A stretch of DNA of 64,000 nt from Acidimicrobiales bacterium (GTDB lineage: Bacteria > Actinomycetota > Acidimicrobiia > Acidimicrobiales > SZUA-35): the NCBI GenBank assembly GCA_020629155.1, contig JAHDDW010000010.1, positions 59,734 to 123,733 of the forward strand, read 5' to 3'. Below are positions 47,403 to 55,734 of this stretch, piece after piece. A program made the position numbers and the translations under genes. Positions within the stretch are counted from its first letter, which is position 1. Each line of letters starts with the position of its first letter. The notes beneath the pieces were generated by a model. That model saw only the letters and a program-made list of their open reading frames with translations. It had not been told where the DNA came from and did not search any database.

Positions 47403-48292
47403 AACACCTAATCGCTATAGATGATCTAAATGCCGAGGAATTAGCTGAAATTTGCCGCTTGGCGAAGCTGCCTGTCGCTGAGGTGCCTACAGTTTTAGCT
47501 GGTAAAGGTGTCGCTGCTATTTTCGAGAAACCTTCGGCGCGTACGCGCAACTCTACCGAAATGGCTGTGGTTGACTTAGGTGGGCATCCTGTGTATATCA
47601 CTGGTCAGGAAGTGGGTATTGGAAAGCGTGAATCGCCGGCTGATGTCATAAAAACAATGGCGTGTTATCACAATATCGTATGTCTCAGAGTTTTTGATCA
47701 CCATCATCTTGAGCAGATGGTTGCGTGTAACGCAGTGCCAGTAATTAACTTGCTTTCTGATAGAGCACATCCTTTGCAAGCTATAGCTGACGTTTTGACG
47801 ATTCAAGCAACCTTTGGTTCTTTAAAGGATCGAACTGTTACCTATGTCGGTGACATCAATAATGTTGCAGTTTCTCTTGGTTTAGCAGTTACGCTTGCTG
47901 GTGGGCAGATTCGGTATGCAGCCCCTGTCGAGTATTCGTTGCAGGAGCAAGACGCGCAGCGAATCGAAAAGGTTGGTGGTGCAGCACAGATTTTCACAGA
48001 CCCGCACAAAGCTATTGTCGGCAGTGATGTTGTGTATACCGATACGTGGACTTCAATGGGTCAAGAAGCCGAAGCAGCGCAGCGAGTGGCGGCTTTTGCA
48101 GACTACAGCGTTACTGAAGACCTTATGGCGAAGGTGCCAGAAGCTATCTTTATGCATTGTTTGCCAGCACATCGAGGCGAAGAAGTATCTGATGCTGTCA
48201 TCGATGGCCCGCAAAGCAACGTTTGGTCACAAGCAGCTTTCAGACAGAACGCCATTCGTGGTGTGTTGCTTTGGTTGCTGCAGAATCTATGA
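47399..48292 (+). CDS. argF: Ornithine carbamoyltransferase
   Basis: ArgF makes citrulline from ornithine and carbamoyl phosphate. The 297-residue protein has the carbamoyl-phosphate motif EKPSARTRNSTE (the family consensus is S-[TA]-R-T-R), DRAHPLQAIAD (usually HPCQ-x-L-A-D) and the ornithine-binding MHCLPAHRGEEVSD. It is the last gene of argC-argB-argD-argF. argJ, argG, argH and argR are not in the window. It converges with a PLP enzyme gene 36 bases away. Confidence 0.95.
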   Translation: MKHLIAIDDLNAEELAEICRLAKLPVAEVPTVLAGKGVAAIFEKPSARTRNSTEMAVVDLGGHPVYITGQEVGIGKRESPADVIKTMACYHNIVCLRVFDHHHLEQMVACNAVPVINLLSDRAHPLQAIADVLTIQATFGSLKDRTVTYVGDINNVAVSLGLAVTLAGGQIRYAAPVEYSLQEQDAQRIEKVGGAAQIFTDPHKAIVGSDVVYTDTWTSMGQEAEAAQRVAAFADYSVTEDLMAKVPEAIFMHCLPAHRGEEVSDAVIDGPQSNVWSQAAFRQNAIRGVLLWLLQNL

Positions 48293-48328
48293 CAAAGACC
48301 AAGTATTCATTTGCGTAAGCGGATGTGT

Positions 48329-49261
48329 TTATGAGCAAAGGTCGACGTTCGCGCCGCATAAAATAATACCTAACGTGCTAGCTGGTTCAGGTTTCCATGC
48401 GCCGCTCAAGATCGCAGCTAATGGTACAGCAGCTGATGGCTCGACAACAAGTCGTACGTTTTCCCACAGCCAATCTTTCGCAGCCATCACATCTTCGTCA
48501 GTAACTAAAACACTTGTCGCATTGTTTTGCAGTAAAGCTGCAAAACCGTTAACACCGACGGTAACAACGCCGAGTGCGTCGGCTGCGACGCCTGTGACGC
48601 TGACAGTGACAGGTTGGCCGATACGTTTTGCTTCTGCAAACGTTGGTGTGTCAAATGTTTCGCAAGCGATAATGGGTGCCGTTTTGCCTAGCCAAGTGGC
48701 ACAGCCACCAGCGAGACCGCCGCCGCCACAAGCGACAAGTAAATTCGTTAGCGGTTTGTCTAGTTGTGTTGTGAATTCAGCTGCGACGCTGCCACCTCCT
48801 GCGATAACATTTTGATCATCATAAGGGTGGATAAATGACGCTCCAGTTGTCTCAGCATATTCTCGACTTTTGTCGAGTGCTTCAGCAAATGTTGGTCCAG
48901 CTACTTCAACCTTTGCCCCATAGCTGCGCATGCGGTCACATTTGGCTTCTGGGGCTATTGATGGCACAAATATTTTTGCGTTGTAGCCCAATTTCTGTGC
49001 GGCCCAGGCAACAGCTGACCCGTGGTTGCCCCCTGAAGCAGCTACGACGCCAACAGGGTTCAAACGTTCTTTGAGCATAAAGCTTAGTGCACCTCGCGCT
49101 TTAAACGTGCCTGAATGCTGTAGGTGCTCTAGCTTGAGGTAGAGTTTGGTGGCTTCGTCTAGGCCAAGTTCTGTTCCAGCAATTTCAACAACAGGTGTTT
49201 GGCGGATATGAGGCGTGATAGTTTCGTACGCCTCAGCGATGAGTTGTTTAGATAGAAGCAC
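48329..49261 (-). CDS. Threonine/serine dehydratase-like PLP enzyme
   Basis: The 310-residue fold-type II PLP enzyme has the lysine in HSGTFKARGA (Lys54), the asparagine loop SGGNHG (76-81) and the phosphate-binding GGGGLAGG (179-186). No C-terminal ACT regulatory domain is present, so it resembles the catabolic threonine dehydratase/serine racemase group. Where many relatives have Ser near the end, the sequence LCGANVD has Cys. The substrate (threonine, serine or a relative) is not certain. The GTG at 49261 follows a TACACT box (minus strand, 49274-49269) by 7 bases. Confidence 0.85.
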   Translation of the reverse strand: MLLSKQLIAEAYETITPHIRQTPVVEIAGTELGLDEATKLYLKLEHLQHSGTFKARGALSFMLKERLNPVGVVAASGGNHGSAVAWAAQKLGYNAKIFVPSIAPEAKCDRMRSYGAKVEVAGPTFAEALDKSREYAETTGASFIHPYDDQNVIAGGGSVAAEFTTQLDKPLTNLLVACGGGGLAGGCATWLGKTAPIIACETFDTPTFAEAKRIGQPVTVSVTGVAADALGVVTVGVNGFAALLQNNATSVLVTDEDVMAAKDWLWENVRLVVEPSAAVPLAAILSGAWKPEPASTLGIILCGANVDLCS

Positions 49262-49309
49262 AAACCACAGTGTAGCTGAGGTGAAGAATCCATTTGCTTA
49301 TAGGGCATT

Positions 49310-49425
49310 TCCCTAGAAAGGGGATGTCTGTTTATTTTACGGAATGCTCCGTATTGCCGCTCCGCTCGGGGCGTTTGCACGCAGCTTTCAGCCGTTTTCT
49401 GCCAGGTTGCTTGACCAGAAAACCG
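49310..49425 (+). repeat. Dispersed repeat family A, copy 6
   Basis: The order is the same as in copy 2: AAAGGGGATGTCTGTTTATT, a small ACGGA-ATGC-TCCGT hairpin (replacing the longer hairpin), then TTGCCGCTCCGCTCGGGGCG, TTTGCACGCAGCTTTCAGCC and CAGAAAACCGCTAAAA. It lies between two minus-strand genes, at the 3' side of glpD. Confidence 0.8.
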
Positions 49426-51030
49426 CTAAAATAGTCCGAGGGTTTGAAGAATCTTTTCGTAATTTGGGTGATTTGTGATATTCTCAGATCTGTGAACTAG
49501 CGATAGTTTTGTCCGCCGTCGTAGGAAATCTTCAGCAGAAACGATCATTTCGTCTCTAGCCATGACCTGCAGCTCAGCAAATGAAATATCTGATTCAGGT
49601 AAAATGGGTTTGGCTGTTTCGCTGTCCTCAGCGATGATAGCTAGCACTTTGTTAGCTTTCGATCCGTAGCGCATCCAAAGCACTTCCGCTAGTGTTTCGA
49701 GTCGTTCGATCTCTGGAGAAACGCCAAGACCTAAAGCGGAAGCTTCGGCGATGAATGCGTCCTTGTCCGCTGCGGAAGGCTCGCCAAACCATTGAGGCGA
49801 GCGATTCTGGGATGGCTTTTCATGTCCGATCTCTAAGGCAGAGACAGCAGCTAGTACCTCATTGCCGATGTTGATACTGTCCGTTAACTTGCCGCCAAAT
49901 ATTGAGAGATAGCGGTTCTGGTCGTCGACTTCTAGCACATGTTTGCGCGAAAGTTTAAACCAGCTTTCGTTCGCATCGGTCGTTGCCGCTTCGGTGACAA
50001 GAGGTCTAACGCCGCATCTTTCAGCAATAATATTTGCTTGCGTTAATGGCTCATCGAGGTCGAGGCGATCGTTCACTTGTTTCAGGAGGAACTCTCGGTC
50101 TTCCTCAGTGACACCTTCTTGAGGGTCTTTGGTCGGTGTGTCAGTTGTGCCAATAACGGACCTGTGTGCCATCGGGATAATATAGAAAAGTCGTCCGTCG
50201 TCATCATAGAATCCAAGCACACGATCTGAAGTTATGGCCTTATCTATGACAAGGTGTATACCTTTTGACAAGACGATTGCATGATCTGTAGTGACGTCCG
50301 CTGTTTCGTTTGTTGTATCTATGTTTGGACCTGTTGCATTCACAACAGCCTTTGCGCGGAGAGTGAACGAGTCATCGCTAACGTTGTCTGTAACCTTAAT
50401 ATCCCAATTGCCGTCTTTGTCCTTAGTAAAAGAATTAGCAGATATGTAATTGCATGCAATCGCCCCAAAGTCGATGCTTCTAGCGATTAGATTCCACACA
50501 AATCGTGCGTCATGGTCGAGTAAACACCCGTCGCTGTAGCGTGCTGCAAGCCTTGCCCGCGATGTCGCTATTGAAGGTTCCAATTTCTTTAGTTGTTCCG
50601 GCGTGAAAGGTCGGGGTTTATTTGTACGAAACTTTCCTAGACCCCAGTAAAGTAAGGTGCCAAAGGGAAACAGCCACGTTATAGCTGGCGCTTTTTTGCC
50701 TATCGTCGCAACAAAATCTGTTTCTCTAATTTGCGTCGGATATGCCTTCATAAGCTGATTACGTGATCGGCAAAGTTTTCTCACTAATCCGAATTCAAAG
50801 GTCTGTAAATATTTGATGCCGCCCCAAACAAAGTTAGAAGACGCTTGACTCGTAGCGCTAGCAAAATCGTTTTGCTCCAGGAGAGCGACCTTGTAACCAG
50901 AAAAAGCAAGAGCAGCAGCCGAAGCTGCACCGTTTATGCCGCCTCCGACAATGGCGACGTCGAAGGTCGATTCACGAAGCGAAGAAAGATTCTGATCACG
51001 TAAAACTGTTGAACGCAAGTTGTTGTTCAT
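49426..51030 (-). CDS. glpD: FAD-dependent glycerol-3-phosphate dehydrogenase
   Basis: The 534-residue flavoprotein oxidises glycerol-3-phosphate to dihydroxyacetone phosphate and feeds electrons to quinones. The FAD motif VAIVGGGINGAASAA spans about 25-39. The family signature NFVWGGIKYLQTFEFGLVRK, followed by a substrate-domain region IGTTDTPTKDPQEGVTEEDR, is visible, and the C-terminal domain extends to the end. The ATG at 51030 has a TAAAGT box (minus strand, 51042-51037) ending 6 bases before it, suggesting a leaderless mRNA. It stands alone. The exact acceptor is inferred from the family. Confidence 0.93.
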   Translation of the reverse strand: MNNNLRSTVLRDQNLSSLRESTFDVAIVGGGINGAASAAALAFSGYKVALLEQNDFASATSQASSNFVWGGIKYLQTFEFGLVRKLCRSRNQLMKAYPTQIRETDFVATIGKKAPAITWLFPFGTLLYWGLGKFRTNKPRPFTPEQLKKLEPSIATSRARLAARYSDGCLLDHDARFVWNLIARSIDFGAIACNYISANSFTKDKDGNWDIKVTDNVSDDSFTLRAKAVVNATGPNIDTTNETADVTTDHAIVLSKGIHLVIDKAITSDRVLGFYDDDGRLFYIIPMAHRSVIGTTDTPTKDPQEGVTEEDREFLLKQVNDRLDLDEPLTQANIIAERCGVRPLVTEAATTDANESWFKLSRKHVLEVDDQNRYLSIFGGKLTDSINIGNEVLAAVSALEIGHEKPSQNRSPQWFGEPSAADKDAFIAEASALGLGVSPEIERLETLAEVLWMRYGSKANKVLAIIAEDSETAKPILPESDISFAELQVMARDEMIVSAEDFLRRRTKLSLVHRSENITNHPNYEKILQTLGLF

Positions 51031-51084
51031 TCCATCACTTTATCTCTAGTGAAATGGACTGTGCAAAGATGTTTTGCTAGGGTC

Positions 51085-51182
51085 GAAAGACACCCTTTAA
51101 AGGCCATGTCTTTTTATTGTTTTTCTGTTGGGTCGATTGAACAGCAAACTGCGTTAGCACGCAGCTTCTAGCGGTTTGTGGA
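51085..51182 (+). repeat. Dispersed repeat family A, copy 7 (diverged)
   Basis: AGACACCCTTTAAAGGCCAT and GTCTTTTTATTG are followed by GTTAGCACGCAGCTTCTAGC and GGTTTGTGG. This preserves the GCACGCAGCTT-AGCGGTTT end of copies 2 and 6 but has lost the CCGCTCCGCT core. It lies in the divergent region between glpD and the sigma-factor gene. Confidence 0.5.
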
Positions 51183-51287
51183 TAAAGCAATTTTGATAGA
51201 AACGAATAATTAGAGATAGCCTTAAAGATTTCTATAAAAATGTAAGGTCGGCTTCCTTGGTGACACATACTCTCTGTGGAGGCTGTT

Positions 51288-51941
51288 TTGAAGAAAAACC
51301 AGAGCATACAAGAAGATTCCTGGCGAAAACTCAAGTTCAAAGATATATACGAAGCACAGTACGATGATATTTGGAAATATTGTCTGCGTCGAGTTGCTGA
51401 TCCGAGCCAAGCGGAAGAAACGTTGGCAGATACCTTCGCGGTCGCTTGGCAGAAATTAGATGCTATTCCTAAAGGCAGTGAACGACCTTGGCTGTTCGCG
51501 GTCGCGAGGAATCATATCTTCAATAGCTGGCGGAAAAATCAAAGATCTGAAGGTTTGAACGAACGCTTACGTAATGAGCTTACTGTTGATCAATGCAGAG
51601 ACTTTTTTGAACAAAGTGATGCTGACGTGTCGTACATATTTGAGGCGCTAAGCACGTTGAAAGAGAAGGACCAAGAGCTGCTACGCCTTGTCGCTTGGGA
51701 AGAGTTAACCTATTCAGAAATAGCTATTGTGGTAGGTTCGTCAGTAAACGCTGTTGCTACTCGTGTCCATAGGGCTCGGCAGAAGCTAAAGAAGAAACTA
51801 CAGAAGAGGCCGGGAAATAGTAGCTATCCCTCCTCTATCCATAGAGACAATGAAGATAGCCAAAAAAATATGCAATCTCCGAGCAACTCACAACATGTAG
51901 TTGATGGAGCACCCACTATGAAAGGACGTAACCATGACTAA
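51288..51941 (+). CDS. ECF-family RNA polymerase sigma factor
   Basis: The 217-residue protein has sigma region 2 (YEAQYDDIWKYCLRRV and TLADTFAVAWQKLD, then RPWLFAVARNHIFNSWRK) and region 4 (LKEKDQELLRLVAWEELTYS with VNAVATRVHRARQKLKKKL). There is no region 1 or 3. About 45 polar residues follow region 4. The TTG at 51288 is preferred because GGAGG lies 5 bases upstream; a GTG at 51276 would add four residues. The stop overlaps the following membrane-protein gene by 8 bases, so sigma factor and partner are coupled. A TACTCT box is at 51268-51273. Confidence 0.9.
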   Translation: MKKNQSIQEDSWRKLKFKDIYEAQYDDIWKYCLRRVADPSQAEETLADTFAVAWQKLDAIPKGSERPWLFAVARNHIFNSWRKNQRSEGLNERLRNELTVDQCRDFFEQSDADVSYIFEALSTLKEKDQELLRLVAWEELTYSEIAIVVGSSVNAVATRVHRARQKLKKKLQKRPGNSSYPSSIHRDNEDSQKNMQSPSNSQHVVDGAPTMKGRNHD

Positions 51942-53001
51942 AGATCTAGATCCACTAGAGCTACTTAAAACGGTGAAACCTTACGGAAAGAGTGTTCCAA
52001 AAAATCAGCCTGTCTTAGACAGAGAGGCTTTATTTAAGGGGATAACGATGAACGAAATACAACAAACGCCGAGGCGTTCTACATCACGATGGGTTTCACC
52101 GTCGAAAATGATACCCGCAGCGTGCGCAGCTTTTCTGCTGGTAGCCGGAGGAGTGTTTGCCTTCAACTCAATAAACGCTCCGTCTGCTTCTGCGATGGAT
52201 GAGATAGAAGAAGCTATCGAAAACACAGAAGAATTCACCTCAGGCAAAGTAACTATCGAAATGGAATTTGCGAGTGAATCAGAGGAGTCGAATGTAGTGG
52301 TTTCTGCTGCAAAGCAGGGTGCTGACTCTACATTCGTCTATGAAGAGGATACACAATACTTTGAGCCGACTGAGGACGATCCAGAGATAGCTCTCCAAAG
52401 TAGCTTGAACCTTGTTCGTGTGGGCGACTACATCTACGGAGAATCAACTAGTCAAGATGGTAAATGGATAAAAGTTGATGCGGCAGGTTTTGACTATGCC
52501 GATGATACATTTTTCCTTCCTTTCCAGAACAACGGTGAAAAGCTTGATCTTTCACGTGTTGTTGCGTTGATGGAACAAAGTGACAATTTACAAAAAGAAG
52601 ATACTTCAGGGTCGGAAAAGAAATATAGCGCCCAGATAGATCTAAAAAAAATCACGCCTGAAGAAGCTGCCCTGCTTCCGAGTGGTCTAGATGTAATGGC
52701 TGCTGAAGAATATGGCGTAAATGCTGATGATACGTTGACTGGTATGGCTGATATGTCGGTGTATGCCAACGATGGGGTATTAGAGAAAATTATTGTCTCT
52801 CTTGTCAGCGATTCTGATGAAAAGCTTGTAGTCACAACTACCTATAGCGAGCTTGGCGAAAATCAGGTGGTAGAAGCACCATCTGAAGAATTGATTTTAA
52901 CGCCAAAAGAAGCGTACGAAGATATTTCGGATTGTTCTGGTATTTGTTTGCCGTTTGATCTTATGGATTCAGGTTTTTCGCTATCTGGTGATGAGAAGTA
53001 G
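51934..53001 (+). CDS. Membrane-anchored sensor / putative anti-sigma partner with LppX/LolA-like outer domain
   Basis: The 355-residue protein has about 55 cytoplasmic residues, one membrane segment (about 58-80) and a long acidic outer domain. Its motifs are LVRVGDYIYGESTSQDGKWI, KYSAQIDLKKI and TTTYSELGENQVVEAPSEE. The pattern of a beta-rich protein that ends in YSELG-x2-x-V-x-A-P resembles the LolA/LppX-LprG fold. It overlaps an ECF sigma gene, the normal place for an anti-sigma factor, but the short N-terminus shows no zinc HxxxCxxC motif. The outer domain is paralogous to the lipoprotein at 53147. The role is inferred. Confidence 0.65.
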   Translation: MTKDLDPLELLKTVKPYGKSVPKNQPVLDREALFKGITMNEIQQTPRRSTSRWVSPSKMIPAACAAFLLVAGGVFAFNSINAPSASAMDEIEEAIENTEEFTSGKVTIEMEFASESEESNVVVSAAKQGADSTFVYEEDTQYFEPTEDDPEIALQSSLNLVRVGDYIYGESTSQDGKWIKVDAAGFDYADDTFFLPFQNNGEKLDLSRVVALMEQSDNLQKEDTSGSEKKYSAQIDLKKITPEEAALLPSGLDVMAAEEYGVNADDTLTGMADMSVYANDGVLEKIIVSLVSDSDEKLVVTTTYSELGENQVVEAPSEELILTPKEAYEDISDCSGICLPFDLMDSGFSLSGDEK

Positions 53002-53054
53002 AAGCAAGAATTCCGCAGATGCCTGCCCATGTTGCCACTGCGTATCAGTTTAAT

Positions 53055-53105
53055 CCGACCCAAGACACCAGAATCTTCAGGCCGATTTTTGGTGTCTTGG
53101 ATCGG
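53055..53105 (+). terminator. Long hairpin after the sigma-factor operon
   Basis: CCGACCCAAGACACCA (53055-53070) pairs with TGGTGTCTTGGATCGG (53090-53105) with one mismatch, a 16-bp stem. No T run follows directly. It may terminate or protect the upstream transcript. Confidence 0.6.
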
Positions 53106-53146
53106 CAAGGTTTTAGCGTCGTGCAAGGGTCTTTATCATTAGATCT

Positions 53147-54082
53147 ATGCCAACAAGGAAACAGATAACCAAAACTCTTACCGTCAGTACAGTGTTTTTG
53201 CTGTTCCTAGCTTCGTGCGGCAGTAAAACGGTTGATGATGCGGTTGTAACGACAGTAGGAGTTGGAGAAAGAACTGCAGTTACTTCGTTCAAGATAGAGC
53301 AAGGAGCAGTAACAGCAGAAAGTGATGACACCCAAGAAGCCACAGAAACGAGTGTTGGTCAACAAGCTAAAGAAGAAGAACCAGCAGCACAGACGTCAGA
53401 GAGCAGATCTGGGATTAGCTCAGGCAAAGCAAACGTTGTCTTGGAGGTAGACGATGTTGATGGACTAACTGGCAAGGTGTCGCTAAAGATCGTGAAACAG
53501 GACAAAAGTGTTGGGTATCTTTTTGATGGTTCGCAAATTGATTATTCAGATCCAGAAGATGAAGTGGAAGAGATAAGACTGATTCGTATAGGTGACGTTG
53601 TCTATGAATCAGTAGAAGATAACAAATGGCTAGAGGCAGAATTTGATGACTACTACCAGGACGATATTTTTTACCCGCTTTATAATGACGAAGGAAAATA
53701 TGACTTGCAGCCAGTTCTGGATTTGTTAGAAGAAAACGCTGACAATGCAAAAAAGACAACCGAAGGATCAGAACAAAAATATAGCGGGACGATTGATGTG
53801 CAGAAAGTTTCGATAGAGGGACATCCCGCTCAATTTCCTCCAGGGCTTGACATTATGCTTCATGACATCCAGAGTGAGAACACTGAATTGGTGCTTGATA
53901 TAGCTGTTTACGCTCAAGACGGTCTACTGAAAAAAATAGTTATCAATACCGATAGTGTTGATGATGGAGGTTCGGTTACTCTTACCGCAACCTATAGCGA
54001 GCTGGGTGAGCCGCAAATACTAGAAGCGCCATCAGAGGATCTACTTGTTTCTGATGAGTCGCTTAGTATCTCCAATCGCTGA
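53147..54082 (+). CDS. Lipoprotein paralogous to the sigma-linked outer domain
   Basis: A lipobox LASC (Cys24) ends the signal peptide TLTVSTVFLLFLASC, so the mature 288 residues are predicted to be lipid-anchored. A Thr/Glu/Ala-rich linker leads to a domain matching that of the preceding gene motif by motif: LIRIGDVVYESVEDNKWLEA, EQKYSGTIDVQKVS and TATYSELGEPQILEAPSED. The LppX/LolA-like fold suggests binding of lipid or another hydrophobic ligand. A TATCAT box (53134-53139) ends 7 bases before the ATG, so it has its own leaderless promoter. Confidence 0.75.
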   Translation: MPTRKQITKTLTVSTVFLLFLASCGSKTVDDAVVTTVGVGERTAVTSFKIEQGAVTAESDDTQEATETSVGQQAKEEEPAAQTSESRSGISSGKANVVLEVDDVDGLTGKVSLKIVKQDKSVGYLFDGSQIDYSDPEDEVEEIRLIRIGDVVYESVEDNKWLEAEFDDYYQDDIFYPLYNDEGKYDLQPVLDLLEENADNAKKTTEGSEQKYSGTIDVQKVSIEGHPAQFPPGLDIMLHDIQSENTELVLDIAVYAQDGLLKKIVINTDSVDDGGSVTLTATYSELGEPQILEAPSEDLLVSDESLSISNR

Positions 54083-54156
54083 TTCTGTTACTGCCGCTTT
54101 TTGTCTTCTTCTTCACTAAAAGCGGTTTCTCTCGGTTATGCTGCTAGATTTTTGAT

Positions 54157-55680
54157 GTGCGTGCTTTACTTTCTGTTTATGACAAATCTGGGGTTGTAGC
54201 CTTTGCGCAGCAACTTCATGAATTAGGAATAGATTTAGTATCTTCTGGCGGAACTGCTGCAGCTATTGCAGAGGCGAACATTCCTGTGACTGATGTCGCA
54301 GATGTCACTGGTTTCCCGCCGATGCTAGGTCATCGTGTTGTTACTTTGCATCCAAAGGTGCATGGCGGCATTCTAGCTGATCGTCGTAATACCGATCATC
54401 TGCGTGATATGGAAAATCACAGTCTTGACCTTATAGACATTGTGGTTGTTAACCTTTATCCGTTTTCTGATGACCCTTCTGTTGATCTGATTGATATTGG
54501 CGGCCCCACAATGTTGCGTGCAGCCGCTAAAAACCATGAGTATGTTACAGCAATTGTTGATCCTAGCGATTATGAACCTGTGCTGGCTGAGCTTAAAGAA
54601 GCAGGCAATACTTCAGCTTCGTTGCGTAAAAAACTTGCCCGTAAAGCGTTTTCTCATACCACCTCCTATGATGCGGCTATTGTGAAATGGCTTGATGCCC
54701 CTTCTGCCCTGGCTGAAGAGACAACAAAAGTAGAACTTCCTGAGACGATTCATCTGTCGCTACAACGTGAAGAAGTGTTGCGCTATGGTGAGAACCCCCA
54801 TCAAGATGGCGCTCGTTATAGCGTAACAGGGGAGACCAGTTGGTGGGACAACATCGAGCAACTAAGTGGTTTGCCGCTTAGTTACCTCAACCTTTTTGAT
54901 GCCGACGCTGCATGGCGGCTAGTGCATGATTTAGGCGACGGTCCAGCGTGTGCAATTATCAAACATGCGAACCCGTGCGGTGTATCTTTGGGCGAAGATC
55001 TTGCGACTGCCTATCAGAACGCTTTTGCTTGTGACGAAATGTCTGCGTTCGGTGGCATCGTGGCGTGTAACCGTCCGATAGATGAAGCGACGGTTGAAGC
55101 GATGGAAGGTGCTGCTCAAGCTGATGTTATTATTGCCCCAGATTTCGCTGACGGCGTTGTTGACCGCCTAATAGCAAAACGTAAAAATACTCGAATTATA
55201 AAGGCTGCTGTTCCTGAAATAGACAAGTTGACGGTGCGTCAACTAAGTTCAAGTTTTCTTGTGCAGCAGCGTCATCATTTTGCTGCCGATGCAGACAGCT
55301 GGCAGGTCGTCACCGATCGTCAGCCGTCGACGCAAGAACTTGTCGACGCTAAATTTGCATGGCGAGTGTGTAGCTATGTAACGTCTAACGCTATTATTTT
55401 GGCGAAAGATGCGACAGCATGGGGCATAGGCGCTGGCCAACAAAATCGTGTTTCGTCTGCTGAGATCGCAGCGAAAAAAGCTGACGGCCGAGCCAAGGGT
55501 GGTGTCTGTGCTTCTGACGCGTTCTACCCGTTCCCTGATGGAGTTGAAGCTGCTGCTGCTGCTGCTGTGAGTGTTGTTGTGCAACCTGGCGGTTCGGTCA
55601 AAGACGAAGCAGTTATTGAAACTGCTAATAAGCTCGGCTTGTCTATGTTATTCACTGGTGAACGCCAATTTCGCCACTGA
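54157..55680 (+). CDS. purH: Bifunctional AICAR formyltransferase / IMP cyclohydrolase
   Basis: PurH carries out the last two steps of IMP synthesis. Residues 1-195 form the IMP cyclohydrolase (MGS-like) domain, starting ALLSVYDKSGVVAFAQQLHE with SSGGTAAAI. The rest is the AICAR transformylase domain with the KHANPCG motif (269-275) and a C-terminus ending GERQFRH. The length of 507 is normal. The GTG at 54157 follows a TAGATT box (54145-54150) by 6 bases. The 3' end lies in a 12-base direct repeat. Confidence 0.96.
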   Translation: MRALLSVYDKSGVVAFAQQLHELGIDLVSSGGTAAAIAEANIPVTDVADVTGFPPMLGHRVVTLHPKVHGGILADRRNTDHLRDMENHSLDLIDIVVVNLYPFSDDPSVDLIDIGGPTMLRAAAKNHEYVTAIVDPSDYEPVLAELKEAGNTSASLRKKLARKAFSHTTSYDAAIVKWLDAPSALAEETTKVELPETIHLSLQREEVLRYGENPHQDGARYSVTGETSWWDNIEQLSGLPLSYLNLFDADAAWRLVHDLGDGPACAIIKHANPCGVSLGEDLATAYQNAFACDEMSAFGGIVACNRPIDEATVEAMEGAAQADVIIAPDFADGVVDRLIAKRKNTRIIKAAVPEIDKLTVRQLSSSFLVQQRHHFAADADSWQVVTDRQPSTQELVDAKFAWRVCSYVTSNAIILAKDATAWGIGAGQQNRVSSAEIAAKKADGRAKGGVCASDAFYPFPDGVEAAAAAAVSVVVQPGGSVKDEAVIETANKLGLSMLFTGERQFRH

Positions 55681-55689
55681 ACGCCAATT
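55659..55689 (+). repeat. 12-base direct repeat across the purH stop
   Basis: TGAACGCCAATT occurs at 55659-55670 and again at 55678-55689, and the second copy contains the purH TGA. The copies are 7 bases apart, so slippage or a past duplication could have altered the end of purH. Confidence 0.7.
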
Positions 55690-55734
55690 AGGTTTTGAAG
55701 ACCTAGATGCGGTTGTTATGGTAGAATCATACGT

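Noticed and set aside
47895..48815. A 306-codon plus-strand frame across the end of argF and the dehydratase gene
   Set aside because: It overlaps argF in another frame and lies antisense to a conserved PLP enzyme; the product is rich in Ser/Thr/Pro from antisense codons and resembles no family.
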